58,325 nt of DNA, taken from a bacterium (lineage in GTDB: Bacteria; Planctomycetota; Planctomycetia; Kolteriales; Kolteriaceae). Where the stretch lies: the NCBI GenBank assembly GCA_019753235.1, contig JAIELF010000008.1:1-58325 (forward strand), written 5' to 3'. This document shows, piece by piece, positions 35,405 through 47,113 of the stretch. Each line of letters begins with the position of its first letter. The stretch's first letter is position 1. The notes below the pieces were generated by a model, which saw nothing but the letters and a program-made list of their open reading frames with translations, was not told the origin of the DNA and searched no databases. Both the position numbers and the translations under genes were made by a program.

Positions 35405-36064
35405 ATGCGTTGGATGCTTGTCCTGACCTTGGGTATTTCCTTGGGCATGGCTCGGCTTGGCTGGGGAGAGGATCACCCTCCTGCCCATCCCGCGACGGCC
35501 GATCATGCGGAGCCGGGGCATTCCGACCATTCCGCCAAAGACGCCGCAGGTCATGAAAACGGTGGACACGGGCATGGCAACACTATTCATGGCGAGTCGC
35601 CGAAGAATTACTTCGGTCCCAAGACGGAGTTCCTCTACTGGAGCCCACAGCTTTTCCTCTGGACGTTGTTCCTTTTCCTGCCGCTTTGGTTTTTGCTGCA
35701 GCGGCTGGTTTGGGTCCCCATGATCCTCGGTTGGGAAGAGCGAGAAAGAAAGATGGCCGACAGTCTCGCGATGGCGGCCAAGCTTCGTGATGAAGCCAAG
35801 TCCCTCTCAGCCGAGCAAGATGCCGACGTCATCCGAGCCCAGCAGGAAGCTCGCAGCGTTCTCGATCAGGCGCGGGAAGAAACCAGCCTACGCGTGGCGG
35901 AGATGATCGCGCAGGCGAAGGATCAGGCCAGCGATCAACAGAAAAAGACACGAACGGAAATTGAGTCTGCCATCCAACAAGGACTCCGCGAGATCGATCA
36001 GCAAGCGGGCCGGCTGGGACAAGAGATGGCGCGAACCCTCGCTGCAGGGGGAGGCTCCCCATGA
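35405..36064 (+). CDS. atpF: ATP synthase subunit b with His-rich extracytoplasmic segment
   Basis: Subunit b links Fo to F1 as the peripheral stalk. The 219-aa product has a signal-like start (MRWMLVLTLGISLGMARLGW) and a segment with nine histidines between residues 24 and 62 (for example HENGGHGHGN). One membrane helix follows (about 78-100), then a long charged coiled coil. The frame is open from 34910, but the ATG at 35405 has AAAGGAGG 4 nt upstream, so I chose it over ATGs at 35348-35375. The His-rich part should lie outside the cytoplasm and is far longer than in a standard b subunit. It may bind metal. The TGA overlaps the next ATG (ATGA). Confidence 0.9.
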   Translation: MRWMLVLTLGISLGMARLGWGEDHPPAHPATADHAEPGHSDHSAKDAAGHENGGHGHGNTIHGESPKNYFGPKTEFLYWSPQLFLWTLFLFLPLWFLLQRLVWVPMILGWEERERKMADSLAMAAKLRDEAKSLSAEQDADVIRAQQEARSVLDQAREETSLRVAEMIAQAKDQASDQQKKTRTEIESAIQQGLREIDQQAGRLGQEMARTLAAGGGSP

Positions 36065-36579
36065 CGCTACTCCTTGCCGCCAGCGATAACTATTACTGGT
36101 TCCTCGACCTCGAGCTTTGGAGCTTGGCGACTTTCGCGGCACTCTCGGCCATCGTGTTGAAGTTCGGGGCCGGCCCGGTGATCTCGGCTCTGCGAGGGCG
36201 TCAACAGGGGATCGAAGACCAACTTAAACAACTCGACGACGCTCGCCGAGAGATCGAGCAGCTTCGCGAGGAGCAACGAATTCGCAAGAAGGAGTTGCAA
36301 GCTGAAGCTCAAGAGATGGTCGCCGAGGCCAAGCGTGATGCCGCCCGGACGGCACAAGAGATGGTCGCCCGAGCCGAGCAGGAAATCGAAAAAGTGAAGT
36401 CCCGTTCCATTCGGGAAGTTGAACTCGCTCGCCGAAAGGCGGTTCACACGCTCGCCGAGCACGCGACCGAGACATCCGTCCGCATGGCTCGCGAGCATCT
36501 CGAGCGTGAACTTTCCGATGCCGATCATGATCGATTGATTCGCTTGGCCCTCTCTGAAATGTCTGGGAGGGACTCATGA
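36061..36579 (+). CDS. atpF2: ATP synthase second b-type subunit (b')
   Basis: This 172-aa protein has one N-terminal membrane helix (about residues 20-38, LATFAALSAIVLKFGAGPVI) and a long charged coiled coil (KQLDDARREIEQLREEQRIR and following). This is the layout of a b/b' peripheral-stalk subunit. Paired with the upstream b protein it probably forms a heterodimeric stalk, as in bacteria with b and b'. It overlaps the upstream stop and the downstream start by 4 bp each (ATGA), so all three are coupled. Confidence 0.9.
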   Translation: MTLLLAASDNYYWFLDLELWSLATFAALSAIVLKFGAGPVISALRGRQQGIEDQLKQLDDARREIEQLREEQRIRKKELQAEAQEMVAEAKRDAARTAQEMVARAEQEIEKVKSRSIREVELARRKAVHTLAEHATETSVRMAREHLERELSDADHDRLIRLALSEMSGRDS

Positions 36580-37146
36580 ACGCCCCCGAGACCCATTTTT
36601 CCGAGCAGCTTCCCGTCGCCCGGGTTTATGCGGAAGCGGTTTGGAATTTGGCGGCCAAAGATGGCCAGACTTCTGAATTGCTCGACGAATACAACCAGGT
36701 GCTTGACGAAGTCATTGGCTCGGATGCCGATGTCGAAATGTTCTTTCAGTCGGCCACGATCAGTCGAGCCGATCGGCAAGCCGTTCTCGACAAGGCCTTT
36801 CAGGGGAAGGTAAGCGAACTGCTGTATCACTTCCTCTCGACGCTCAATCACCATGGCCGGCTCGATCTGGTTCGGTCGATTGGCGTGGCACTTCGCGAAC
36901 TCTCCGACACCCACCACGCCGTGGTGGTGGCAGAGGTTCGCTCGGCCGTCCCTCTCAGCGAATCGCAAAAGGCCGAGGTCGAAAACCTTGTCCGACAGCG
37001 GTTCGAGGGGAAGCCCCGATTGAAGCTAGTGGTGGACCCTTCCCTGTTGGGGGGTCTATGGATCCGGGTCGAGGACACCGTTCTCGATCGAACGCTCAAG
37101 ACGAACTTGCGTAAACTGCGCGACGTGATTCAGGCGAGAAACAGTC

Positions 37147-38685
<1,539 letters not shown>

Positions 38686-38688
38686 AAC

Positions 38689-39570
38689 ATGGCGAAGACT
38701 CGTGCTATCGTCAAACGCCGAAAGGCGGTCCGCAACATCCGCAAGATCACGCGGACGATGGAACTTATTGCCACCGCTCGGTTCCGCAAAGCGATGGACC
38801 GAGCCACCCAGGCCGACGCTTTCACGAAGAAGATGGCGGAGCTGGTCAGCGATCTGAGCGCCTCGGGTGCGTCGGCCGAACATCCCCTGTTGAAGCCTCG
38901 CCCGCAGACGAAGAATTCGATCCTGCTGGTGTTGACTGCCAATCGCGGCTTGTGCGGAGGGTACAACTCCAACGCCAGCCGGCTAGGGCTCAAGTCACTG
39001 GAAGAGGCGCAAGGCGCTCGGAACGTCCAACTCGAAGTCAGCGGCAAACGCGGAATCAACTTTTTTCGGTATCGAGGTGTCACCGCCACTCACTCGTACA
39101 CGCAGTTTGAGGACAAGCCCTCTTTCGAAGAGGTGGAACCGATCGCCCAGCGATATCTGACCGCTTATCTCAGCGGAGAGATCGACCGCTTGGATGTCGC
39201 CTACACGCGATTCGTTTCGATGGGTCGGCAGATTGCCGAGGTTGCCACGCTGCTTCCGTTCGCGGACTTGCCGAGTGCAACCCCCACGGCGCCAGTCACG
39301 AAGAAATCCGCCGGGGAATATCTCTTTCTGCCGTCCTCAGGGGATATTCTCGAAGAACTTGTGCCGATGTCGTTCAAGGTTCGGCTCTTCAAATGTTTTC
39401 TGGATGCTGCCGTCAGCGAACAGATCGCCCGCATGGTGGCGATGAAGGGAGCAACGGAGAACGCGGGGAATTTGCTCCGCGATTTGAACATGCTCTACAA
39501 CCGCGCCCGGCAAAGCCAAATCACCAGCGAGCTTTCGGAGATTATCGGAACCGCTGAGGCACTCAAGTAA
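38689..39570 (+). CDS. atpG: ATP synthase F1 subunit gamma
   Basis: Gamma is the central rotating shaft of F1. The 293-aa protein begins MAKTRAIVKRRKAVRNIRKI and continues TRTMELIATARFRKA, the N-terminal coiled coil that contacts alpha and beta. It ends with the C-terminal helix (ARMVAMKGATENAGNLLRDL, then YNRARQSQITSELSEI), both highly characteristic. The middle carries the Rossmann-like domain with ILLVLTANRGLCGGYN. It starts 3 bp after the atpA stop, in the same transcript, and is followed by atpD after 48 bp. Confidence 0.97.
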   Translation: MAKTRAIVKRRKAVRNIRKITRTMELIATARFRKAMDRATQADAFTKKMAELVSDLSASGASAEHPLLKPRPQTKNSILLVLTANRGLCGGYNSNASRLGLKSLEEAQGARNVQLEVSGKRGINFFRYRGVTATHSYTQFEDKPSFEEVEPIAQRYLTAYLSGEIDRLDVAYTRFVSMGRQIAEVATLLPFADLPSATPTAPVTKKSAGEYLFLPSSGDILEELVPMSFKVRLFKCFLDAAVSEQIARMVAMKGATENAGNLLRDLNMLYNRARQSQITSELSEIIGTAEALK

Positions 39571-41073
<1,503 letters not shown>

Positions 41074-41120
41074 GAAAATCGGAAGTCGATCGTTACTCGA
41101 TCGAACTTAGGAGAAGACTC

Positions 41121-41519
41121 ATGGCCAGCGACGGAACGATCAAGTGCGTCGTCATCACGCCGGAGAAGATCGTGCTGGAAAAAGAGGCCAGCATGGTCGT
41201 CGCCCCGGCATTTGACGGCGAGATCGGCATCATGCCCGGTCATTCCGCGACGCTTGCTCGGCTCGGCCCGGGTGAATTGCGTTTGACCAGTGGCAACGAA
41301 AAGGTTCGCCTATTCATTGATGGGGGCTTCTGCCAAGTCCGCGAAAATGTCGTCTCGATCTTGACCTCACGGGTCCGAGAGATCGGCAGCTTGCAACGAC
41401 CCACGCTCGAAGCCGAGCTAACCGAATTGCTCGCTTCTTCCTCGTCAACGGCCGAGGGTCAAAAGGACCGAACCGATCGTATGACTCGCGTACGGGCAGC
41501 CCTTCGTCTGGCGAAGTAA
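41121..41519 (+). CDS. atpC: ATP synthase F1 subunit epsilon
   Basis: Epsilon couples gamma to the c ring and can inhibit ATP hydrolysis. The 132-aa product has the N-terminal beta sandwich (TPEKIVLEKEASMVVAPAFD, then GEIGIMPGHSATLARLGPGE) and a shortened C-terminal helix (EAELTELLASSSS and a basic tail). The ATG at 41121 follows TAGGAGAAG, so I chose it over the longer frame from 40986 that overlaps atpD. It is the last gene of the operon, and the next gene on the other strand ends 24 bp downstream. Confidence 0.95.
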   Translation: MASDGTIKCVVITPEKIVLEKEASMVVAPAFDGEIGIMPGHSATLARLGPGELRLTSGNEKVRLFIDGGFCQVRENVVSILTSRVREIGSLQRPTLEAELTELLASSSSTAEGQKDRTDRMTRVRAALRLAK

Positions 41520-41543
41520 GGTCGCGTACCTGAATATGATCGG

Positions 41544-42647
41544 TCAGCATCGATCCGATGAGGAACGATTCGAGAAGCGATTGATCATCCGGCGAACCCA
41601 CCGGCGAGCCATCATCTCTCCCCGGAGCCGATTCGCCGCCCACCACGACGTTGACACATGCATGTCATGGACATGTCGTTCGACATTGGCGTATCGACTT
41701 TTAAAAGCCTCGCCTCCGATCGTGAAATCGAGCTCGGCCGCCCCTTCGTCCATGGCCGCATCAATGAGCCGATGAATGATCGCCACGCCCGGCGAAAGCT
41801 TGGCCAGCTCGATTTCGAAAGCCGGCTTGTACCAGACCAAACGATCGCGATACCGAAAGCCGAAATGTGCAGCGGCCAATCGACCGTCGAGGCGAATTTC
41901 CGCGTACCGAAGCCAAGGCGTCTGCCCCAGCGACTCGGCCAAAGCAAAAAAGAAATCGCGGTTCTGGGCATGTGTAAAATACTCACCGCATTTCGTTCCT
42001 TGCCAACGCCGGCGATGCAAATCGAAGAATCCTTCGAGACGAGGAACAACATCCTCTGCTTTCTTCCAGTGGTGAAACTCAACCTTCCCTTGGCGGGCAA
42101 GACGATTCTCGACACGACGAAAACTCGCGCGGTCGATCTTGGCTTGGGTTAGGTCCATCGCGGGAGCAGGCATCGTGCGAACCGCCGTCACGTAGAAAGT
42201 TTGCTCCGCGTCTTTGAGGGCCAAGGGCGTCATACAGACATCGACCAAATGCGGAAGATAGACCGATCGGGCCTTCGCGACTGCTAAGACGTCGCTGATC
42301 ACCATCCGTTTCACTTGGTAGGCATCCGCGGAACTCAATCGAGAATCGGTAATGATGTCGAGGTAATCTCCCGGATCGGCTCCGACGAAAGAGAGGATGC
42401 TGCCCGGTCTCTTGATGAAGAGCCCGGCGCCGATGAGTCTCCCCGACGCGTCGCAGACTTCAGTATGGTAGATGGGCTTCTGGGATTCGATGGTCTTCCA
42501 CGCCGGCTGAAGAAACTCGGCCCGAAGGAAAAGCGTGTCTTCGAGACTGCGCGAGAGCAGTTCGTTCCAACGGACCGGATCTGGAAAATGAGCGATCAAT
42601 TCGGTTCGAGCCGAACCAGGGCCGCTGAGCCCCGAACCCTCTAGCAA
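41544..42647 (-). CDS. BioF2/FemAB-like GNAT acetyltransferase
   Basis: The 367-aa product resembles the BioF2-like (FemAB-type) acyltransferases found in cell-envelope and exopolysaccharide loci. The C-terminal GNAT-like domain is seen in FFDLHRRRWQGTKCGEYFTH, RDFFFALAESLGQTPWLRYA, RLAAAHFGFRYRDRLVWYKP and MDEGAAELDFTIGGEAFKSR. The N-terminal half holds the beginning of the fold (ESQKPIYHTEVCDASGRLIG). The start is hard to fix: a TTG at 42647 with AAGGA in front overlaps the stop of the small upstream gene; the longer frame to 42758 is probably not real. Its acyl donor and acceptor are unknown. Confidence 0.8.
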   Translation of the reverse strand: MLEGSGLSGPGSARTELIAHFPDPVRWNELLSRSLEDTLFLRAEFLQPAWKTIESQKPIYHTEVCDASGRLIGAGLFIKRPGSILSFVGADPGDYLDIITDSRLSSADAYQVKRMVISDVLAVAKARSVYLPHLVDVCMTPLALKDAEQTFYVTAVRTMPAPAMDLTQAKIDRASFRRVENRLARQGKVEFHHWKKAEDVVPRLEGFFDLHRRRWQGTKCGEYFTHAQNRDFFFALAESLGQTPWLRYAEIRLDGRLAAAHFGFRYRDRLVWYKPAFEIELAKLSPGVAIIHRLIDAAMDEGAAELDFTIGGEAFKSRYANVERHVHDMHVSTSWWAANRLRGEMMARRWVRRMINRFSNRSSSDRC

Positions 42648-42901
42648 AGTTCCTTGACCACCTCGGCCAGAAGTTGGGGATCCTGCTTCGCGAGAATGTG
42701 CTCGATCCTCGACGGAGGAAGTTCGAGCTTCGCGAGGGTCCCGGCAACTTGCTTCCACAATCGATCCTTCTTTTTCCCCTCCGCCAGAAAGATCTCGGTG
42801 GTCAACTCCTGCAAGCGAGTCAGGCCGATATTGGATGCCTGGTCATAATATCGCTTGATGATCTTTTTCTGGTAAGGAGAGTAATCGGCCACGTTCAACA
42901 T
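42641..42901 (-). CDS. Small conserved-looking helical protein (86 aa)
   Basis: The ORF encodes a charged, helical 86-residue protein (MLNVADYSPYQKKIIKRYYD, later TTEIFLAEGKKKDRLWKQVA and LPPSRIEHILAKQDP). I recall similar small planctomycete proteins without a function; that recollection is not verified here. The ATG at 42901 is preferred to an in-frame TTG at 42910. Its TAG falls inside the start region of the acetyltransferase gene, so the two are probably coupled. It may be a partner or regulator of that enzyme. Confidence 0.65.
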   Translation of the reverse strand: MLNVADYSPYQKKIIKRYYDQASNIGLTRLQELTTEIFLAEGKKKDRLWKQVAGTLAKLELPPSRIEHILAKQDPQLLAEVVKELC

Positions 42902-42999
42902 ACCTTGCAAGCTTAGTTCATTGTCCCAAAGGCTCCTGAGGTGGGGCCCTTGCGTAAGCGACCAGGCCTAAACGGAACCAATGAATAGGAATGAGGTTC

Positions 43000-43500
43000 C
43001 TACCAGGCCGGATCATAACCCAGCATTCGGCGAATCAATCCGATTTGCCCAGCGTGGATCGATTCATGCCGAGAATACCACCAAAGCGAATCTATTTTCG
43101 TCGAGAAGATCGGGTGAGGCAACAGGCATTCCGTTTTGAGATCCTCGTCTTTCCAGCCTTCGCTCTCCCGAAGGACCTGAGCTTGAACCCCATCCATCAC
43201 CCGGCAAAGCTCGGCCGGCGATTCATTTTGATCAGGGAAAGACGAAGGATTCGTCCCCTTCCCATAAAGTTCCAAATACCGCGGCGGAATCAGCACGTCG
43301 TCAGTCGGCTGCGGGTCGCGAATCCGTGAAAGACCTAGCCGGTAGGCGGCGATGGCAATATGCCCGACTTGCCAGGCAACGTTCGAAACGCCCCCCGTCG
43401 GGATTTCGAGCCAACGATCGGGCGGAGTAGCGCGGAGCAACCGATGGGTGTAATCTCGGGTGACGATCATCTGTTGCCTGACAAAATCGATCGCGGCCAT
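43000..43500 (-). CDS. DinB-like metal-binding four-helix protein
   Basis: This 166-aa protein has the DinB/YfiT fold, a four-helix bundle with three His ligands for a divalent metal. The first His is in AWQVGHIAIAAYRLG. The others are in SLWWYSRHESIHAGQIGLIR, an HxxxH pattern. Related proteins include bacillithiol- and mycothiol-dependent transferases. AAGGAG lies 9 nt before the ATG at 43500; the longer frame to 43683 overlaps the UbiD start region and is not supported. It is divergent from ubiD with about 170 bp between the starts. Its substrate is unknown. Confidence 0.85.
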   Translation of the reverse strand: MAAIDFVRQQMIVTRDYTHRLLRATPPDRWLEIPTGGVSNVAWQVGHIAIAAYRLGLSRIRDPQPTDDVLIPPRYLELYGKGTNPSSFPDQNESPAELCRVMDGVQAQVLRESEGWKDEDLKTECLLPHPIFSTKIDSLWWYSRHESIHAGQIGLIRRMLGYDPAW

Positions 43501-43670
43501 GTTGTCAAACTCCTTGCGACGCCGGTTCTCTGGAGGGCCTGACACCAGATCTGTCTTATGGATGTCGGCGCTCGATGAGTAAGACGGGGAGAGGCGCCCG
43601 TCGGCGATGCCGCCATCACAAAGCTTTCGGATTGACCCCTTGGCCTTCATCGAAGGAGAACCCGTTTCGG

Positions 43671-45515
43671 ATGGGATACCCAAACTTGCGGGAAGGCGTT
43701 GAGGATCTCGAACGCCACGGGAAACTGGTTCGTATCGACATACCGATTGATCCTCATTTAGAGGCGGCTGAGATTCATCGCCGGGTCCAGCAGGCCAAAG
43801 GCCCCGCCCTGCTCTTCACGCAGTTGAAGGGGACATCATTCCCTGCTGTCAGCAATCTCTTCGGAACAATGGAACGGACCGAGTTCATCTTTCGGGATAC
43901 CGTCGAGTCGGTTCGGCGGCTGGTCGAACTTAAGGTCGATCCATCCTCGTTGGCTCGGCGTCCATGGCGATACGTTTCCGCCCCGCTGCGAGCACTTTCG
44001 ATGCTGCCACGCCTGGTCCGAACAGGCCCGATACTTTCGCGCACGATCTCTCTTTCGGAGCTTCCCAAGATCACGTGTTGGCCTAAGGACGGCGGGGCTT
44101 TCGTGACGTTGCCGCAGGTTTACACCGAGGACCCCGTTCAGCCGGGCTTCGCGCGATCTAATCTTGGAATGTACCGCGTGCAACTGGATGGGAATGATTA
44201 CGCTCGCGATCGAGAGGTCGGTCTGCATTACCAACTTCACCGCGGGATCGGAGTTCATCACTCGCGCGCGATCGAACGAGGGGAAAGATTGCGGGTGGTC
44301 GTTTCGGTGGGGGGCCCGCCCTCCCTGGCTGTATCAGCGGTGATGCCACTTCCCGAGGGGATGAGCGAACTCGGTTTCGCAGGAGTCCTCAGTGGCCGAC
44401 GTCTTCGATTGGTTGCTGGCCCCAATGGTTTGCCGATCCCCGCGGAGGCGGACTTTGCGATCGTCGGAACGATCGATCCGAGTCGCCGACTACCCGAAGG
44501 CCCTTTCGGCGATCATCTCGGTTACTACGCGTTGACGCATGATTTTCCCGTGCTTGATGTCGAAAAGGTCTACGCTCGACCCGGAGCGATCTGGCCTTTC
44601 ACGGTCGTCGGTCGGCCGCCGCAGGAAGATACTTCTTTTGGCGAGTTCATCCATGCACTGACCGGCCCCATCATTCCGACGGTGTTGCCGGGAATTCATG
44701 CGGTGCATGCGGTCGATGCGGCTGGTGTCCATCCTCTCTTGCTCGCGATCGGCAGCGAAAGGTATGTCCCTTATGAATCGAATCGTCAGCCACGCGAGCT
44801 TCTCACCGGGGCGAATGCGATTCTCGGTCAGGGGCAACTATCCCTGGCAAAGTTCCTCTGGATCGCCGCCCGCGAGGACAACCCCACGCTCGACATTCAC
44901 GACATCGAAGCATTCTTTAGGCACATCCTCGAGCGAATCGACTGGTCGCGCGATCTACACTTTCAGACATCGACAACGATCGATACGCTCGACTACAGCG
45001 GGACAGCATTGAATGAAGGTTCGAAGCTGGTCATCGCGGCAGCGGGGCCAAGAAAGCGAGAGTTGCCGACCGTACTTCCCTCGGACATTCCACTCCCAAC
45101 AGGATTCTCAAAGCCTGCCCTCTGCTTCCCAGGAGTGGTGGCAATCGATGGCCCCAAGTTCCAATCGCATTCGGACGACATCGAGCCCGCCATTGCTCGA
45201 CTGTCCGAGGAACTCGGGCCCGATCATCCCTTGAGTTCATTTCCGCTGCTCGTCGTGGTCGACGATAGTTCCTTCACCGCGCGGACGCTTTCGAACTTTC
45301 TCTGGGTCACCTTCACGCGAGCGAACCCTGCCGCGGACGTGCATGGCGCGGGGGGAAAGGTTTGGCGGAAGCATTTCGGTTGCCGAAACCCTCTTATCAT
45401 TGATGCCCGGATGAAGCCCCATCACTCGCCCCCCGTTCTGGAAGACCCCGCGGTGACAAAGCGCATTGATCAATGGGCGGCGCCGGGCGGCCCGCTCCAT
45501 GGTATCGTCCCATGA
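43671..45515 (+). CDS. UbiD-family (prenylated-FMN) decarboxylase
   Basis: UbiD enzymes remove or add carboxyl groups on aromatic or unsaturated acids using prenylated FMN. The 614-aa product matches the family in SNLGMYRVQLDGNDYARDRE (Arg for the cofactor), the LPEGPFGDHLGYY segment with the catalytic Glu and His, and VVGRPPQEDTSFGEFI. Its length is like the larger UbiD/menaquinone decarboxylases. The ATG at 43671 has AAGGAGAA upstream, so I chose it over the frame from 43575. No ubiX-like gene is adjacent. A role in menaquinone synthesis (futalosine branch) is possible, as a prenyl synthase gene lies in the window, but this is inference. Confidence 0.92.
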   Translation: MGYPNLREGVEDLERHGKLVRIDIPIDPHLEAAEIHRRVQQAKGPALLFTQLKGTSFPAVSNLFGTMERTEFIFRDTVESVRRLVELKVDPSSLARRPWRYVSAPLRALSMLPRLVRTGPILSRTISLSELPKITCWPKDGGAFVTLPQVYTEDPVQPGFARSNLGMYRVQLDGNDYARDREVGLHYQLHRGIGVHHSRAIERGERLRVVVSVGGPPSLAVSAVMPLPEGMSELGFAGVLSGRRLRLVAGPNGLPIPAEADFAIVGTIDPSRRLPEGPFGDHLGYYALTHDFPVLDVEKVYARPGAIWPFTVVGRPPQEDTSFGEFIHALTGPIIPTVLPGIHAVHAVDAAGVHPLLLAIGSERYVPYESNRQPRELLTGANAILGQGQLSLAKFLWIAAREDNPTLDIHDIEAFFRHILERIDWSRDLHFQTSTTIDTLDYSGTALNEGSKLVIAAAGPRKRELPTVLPSDIPLPTGFSKPALCFPGVVAIDGPKFQSHSDDIEPAIARLSEELGPDHPLSSFPLLVVVDDSSFTARTLSNFLWVTFTRANPAADVHGAGGKVWRKHFGCRNPLIIDARMKPHHSPPVLEDPAVTKRIDQWAAPGGPLHGIVP

Positions 45516-45554
45516 ACGACGCCCCCAGCGAGAGATCTCCCGAAGACGTTCTGC

Positions 45555-45914
45555 TCAGGACGATGGATCTGCTTTGACCCAGTTCTTCGGGAACCCGGTG
45601 AGCGCGTCGCCCGGCGATGGTTTCCACAGGATCACCTCGTCGATCTTTCGGGCCAGCTCGATGTCTTTATTCGTGATGCCGCGAGCCGAGTGCGTTTGCA
45701 GCTTGACGGTGACTTGAGCGTAACCCAGCGATAGGTCGGGGTGATGCCAGCCAGCCTCGGCCAGATAACCAATCGTATTGGCCACGAGCAGCGTGTGAGT
45801 CCACCCCGGTGTGGCGTAGCGCTTTCGAAGCCAGCCGTCAAGAACCTCCCAGCCGGGCAAATGCTCTAAATGCGACGATATCGCCTCGGGCGAGAGGACT
45901 TCATCGTTGGGCAT
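45555..45914 (-). CDS. Pterin-4a-carbinolamine dehydratase
   Basis: The 119-aa protein recycles the 4a-carbinolamine formed by aromatic amino acid hydroxylases, or acts in molybdopterin metabolism. The family active site is present as AGWHHPDLSLGYAQVTVKL, with the two histidines and the Asp. The SARGITNKDIELARKIDEV segment is also typical. The length is normal (about 95-120 aa). It is convergent with ubiD (39 bp between stops). No phenylalanine hydroxylase gene is in the window. Confidence 0.95.
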   Translation of the reverse strand: MPNDEVLSPEAISSHLEHLPGWEVLDGWLRKRYATPGWTHTLLVANTIGYLAEAGWHHPDLSLGYAQVTVKLQTHSARGITNKDIELARKIDEVILWKPSPGDALTGFPKNWVKADPSS

Positions 45915-46283
45915 GGTCGTTTCCTTTCTTTCGTCGGCGCGGGGTCATGAGTAGCGAAGGCTCTCATCATCCGCGCTGTTCTTTTTTGATAGCAGAAAAA
46001 CGACCGACGAAGAGAGCCATCGCTCGGCCCCGCCGGACCTGGCGTCACGCGGCCAGAGGGAATATGACCTCCCAAGAAACGGGTCGGCGAGCCGATCACG
46101 ATTGCCTCGCCCGGGCCGAGAGGTTAACCTCATAGGCACGAGTAAAAGAGGAATTCGATAGACCATCCCAATATCGTGGGCTTGCGGGCGAATAGAGGGA
46201 CAGAATCGTTCGGTCGAAGCAGTCGTGGATATGGGCGAATCAATAGGCAGAACCATGGTTCGCCGCAGAATCGAGTATGTGTC
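45915..46283. other. Intergenic region with no gene seen
   Basis: A 369-bp divergent gap between the carbinolamine dehydratase start and a small membrane-protein gene. It should hold both promoters. Several short frames cross it, but none has a recognisable product or a convincing ribosome-binding site. I found no RNA gene. Confidence 0.45.
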
Positions 46284-46577
46284 ATGCTAGAACAGTTTAT
46301 CGAATTGGATCATGGCCGAATGGGCCTGGTCATTGCCTTAATCGCCATTATAGGGTCGATGTTGACCGTCCTTCTGGCGATTATCTCCTACCAGTGGCGA
46401 AAGGCCCATGAGGCAGACCTTGACGCCCAACTCAAGATTCAGATGCTCGAGATGGGAATGAAAGCCGAGGAAGTCGCCCTGGTTTTGGAAGCGGGACGAA
46501 GAGGGAGAAAAAGAGACGTAAAGGGAATCGTCGCCGACTGGAGACGAAAACTCGACCAACGAGCCCCAGCATGTTGA
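46284..46577 (+). CDS. Single-helix membrane protein of unknown function (97 aa)
   Basis: The product begins MLEQFIELDHGRMGLVIALI and has one membrane helix (about residues 13-37, LVIALIAIIGSMLTVLLAII). A charged cytoplasmic region then carries the helical stretch LKIQMLEMGMKAEEVALVLE and a basic end (WRRKLDQRAPAC). The ATG is at 46284; the frame from 46176 is probably upstream sequence. I do not recognise a named family. The last 45 bases recur imperfectly beyond the xylanase gene (49839-49883), suggesting a paralogue fragment there. Confidence 0.65.
   Translation: MLEQFIELDHGRMGLVIALIAIIGSMLTVLLAIISYQWRKAHEADLDAQLKIQMLEMGMKAEEVALVLEAGRRGRKRDVKGIVADWRRKLDQRAPAC
46533..46577 (+). repeat. Direct repeat, copy 1 (46533-46577; copy 2 at 49839-49885)
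   Basis: The segment holding the last codons of the 97-aa membrane protein (ADWRRKLDQRAPAC plus stop) recurs about 3.3 kb downstream with about five mismatches in 47 bases, in the same orientation. The xylanase gene lies between the copies. Confidence 0.7.
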
Positions 46578-47113
46578 TTGTCCAAGGCGTCCGGTCAGGA
46601 CCGTTGGGCTCCTTCTTGATTGCAATACTCACCCATTACCGAACGATGATGTCGGCAAGATGAGGATCCCGCCCCTCGCAGTTCCACGCTGGGCTGTTAT
46701 TTCCGAGCAGCGAATATCGGAACCATGCGGAACTCTGCAACGGCTTAGGATGTGAGGGATCAAAAGCCCCATTCATAGGCTTGCGGACGTCAGGGATACG
46801 GCTAAGAAGTTTAACGAACATCGTCACTCAAATCGAGACGCGGTCTGAGATAAGAAACCGATCTGGAATTCTGTCTCTCACGAGTTGCGAGCTAGACTTT
46901 CAGCAAACCCCTTTTCGCGTCTCGCACCGGCCCGCAAAATCGGTCGATGCTTGGAAGGCGCCCCTCGCGCCAAACACTGGAATCTCGTCGGCGCATGGGA
47001 TGCGCTCATGAGCCTCTCGAACCATCCCGTGCCTGAGTTCTTTGGATCGGTGCGGTCGATCTTGATCGCCGGCCATGATGTTGGTGCTGCAAATCACTGG
47101 GATTAAATCGCAC
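46578..47113. other. Intergenic region before the xylanase gene
   Basis: A 536-bp stretch between the small membrane protein and the GH10 gene. It should include the xylanase promoter, which I cannot identify. Short frames here have no recognisable product. Confidence 0.45.
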
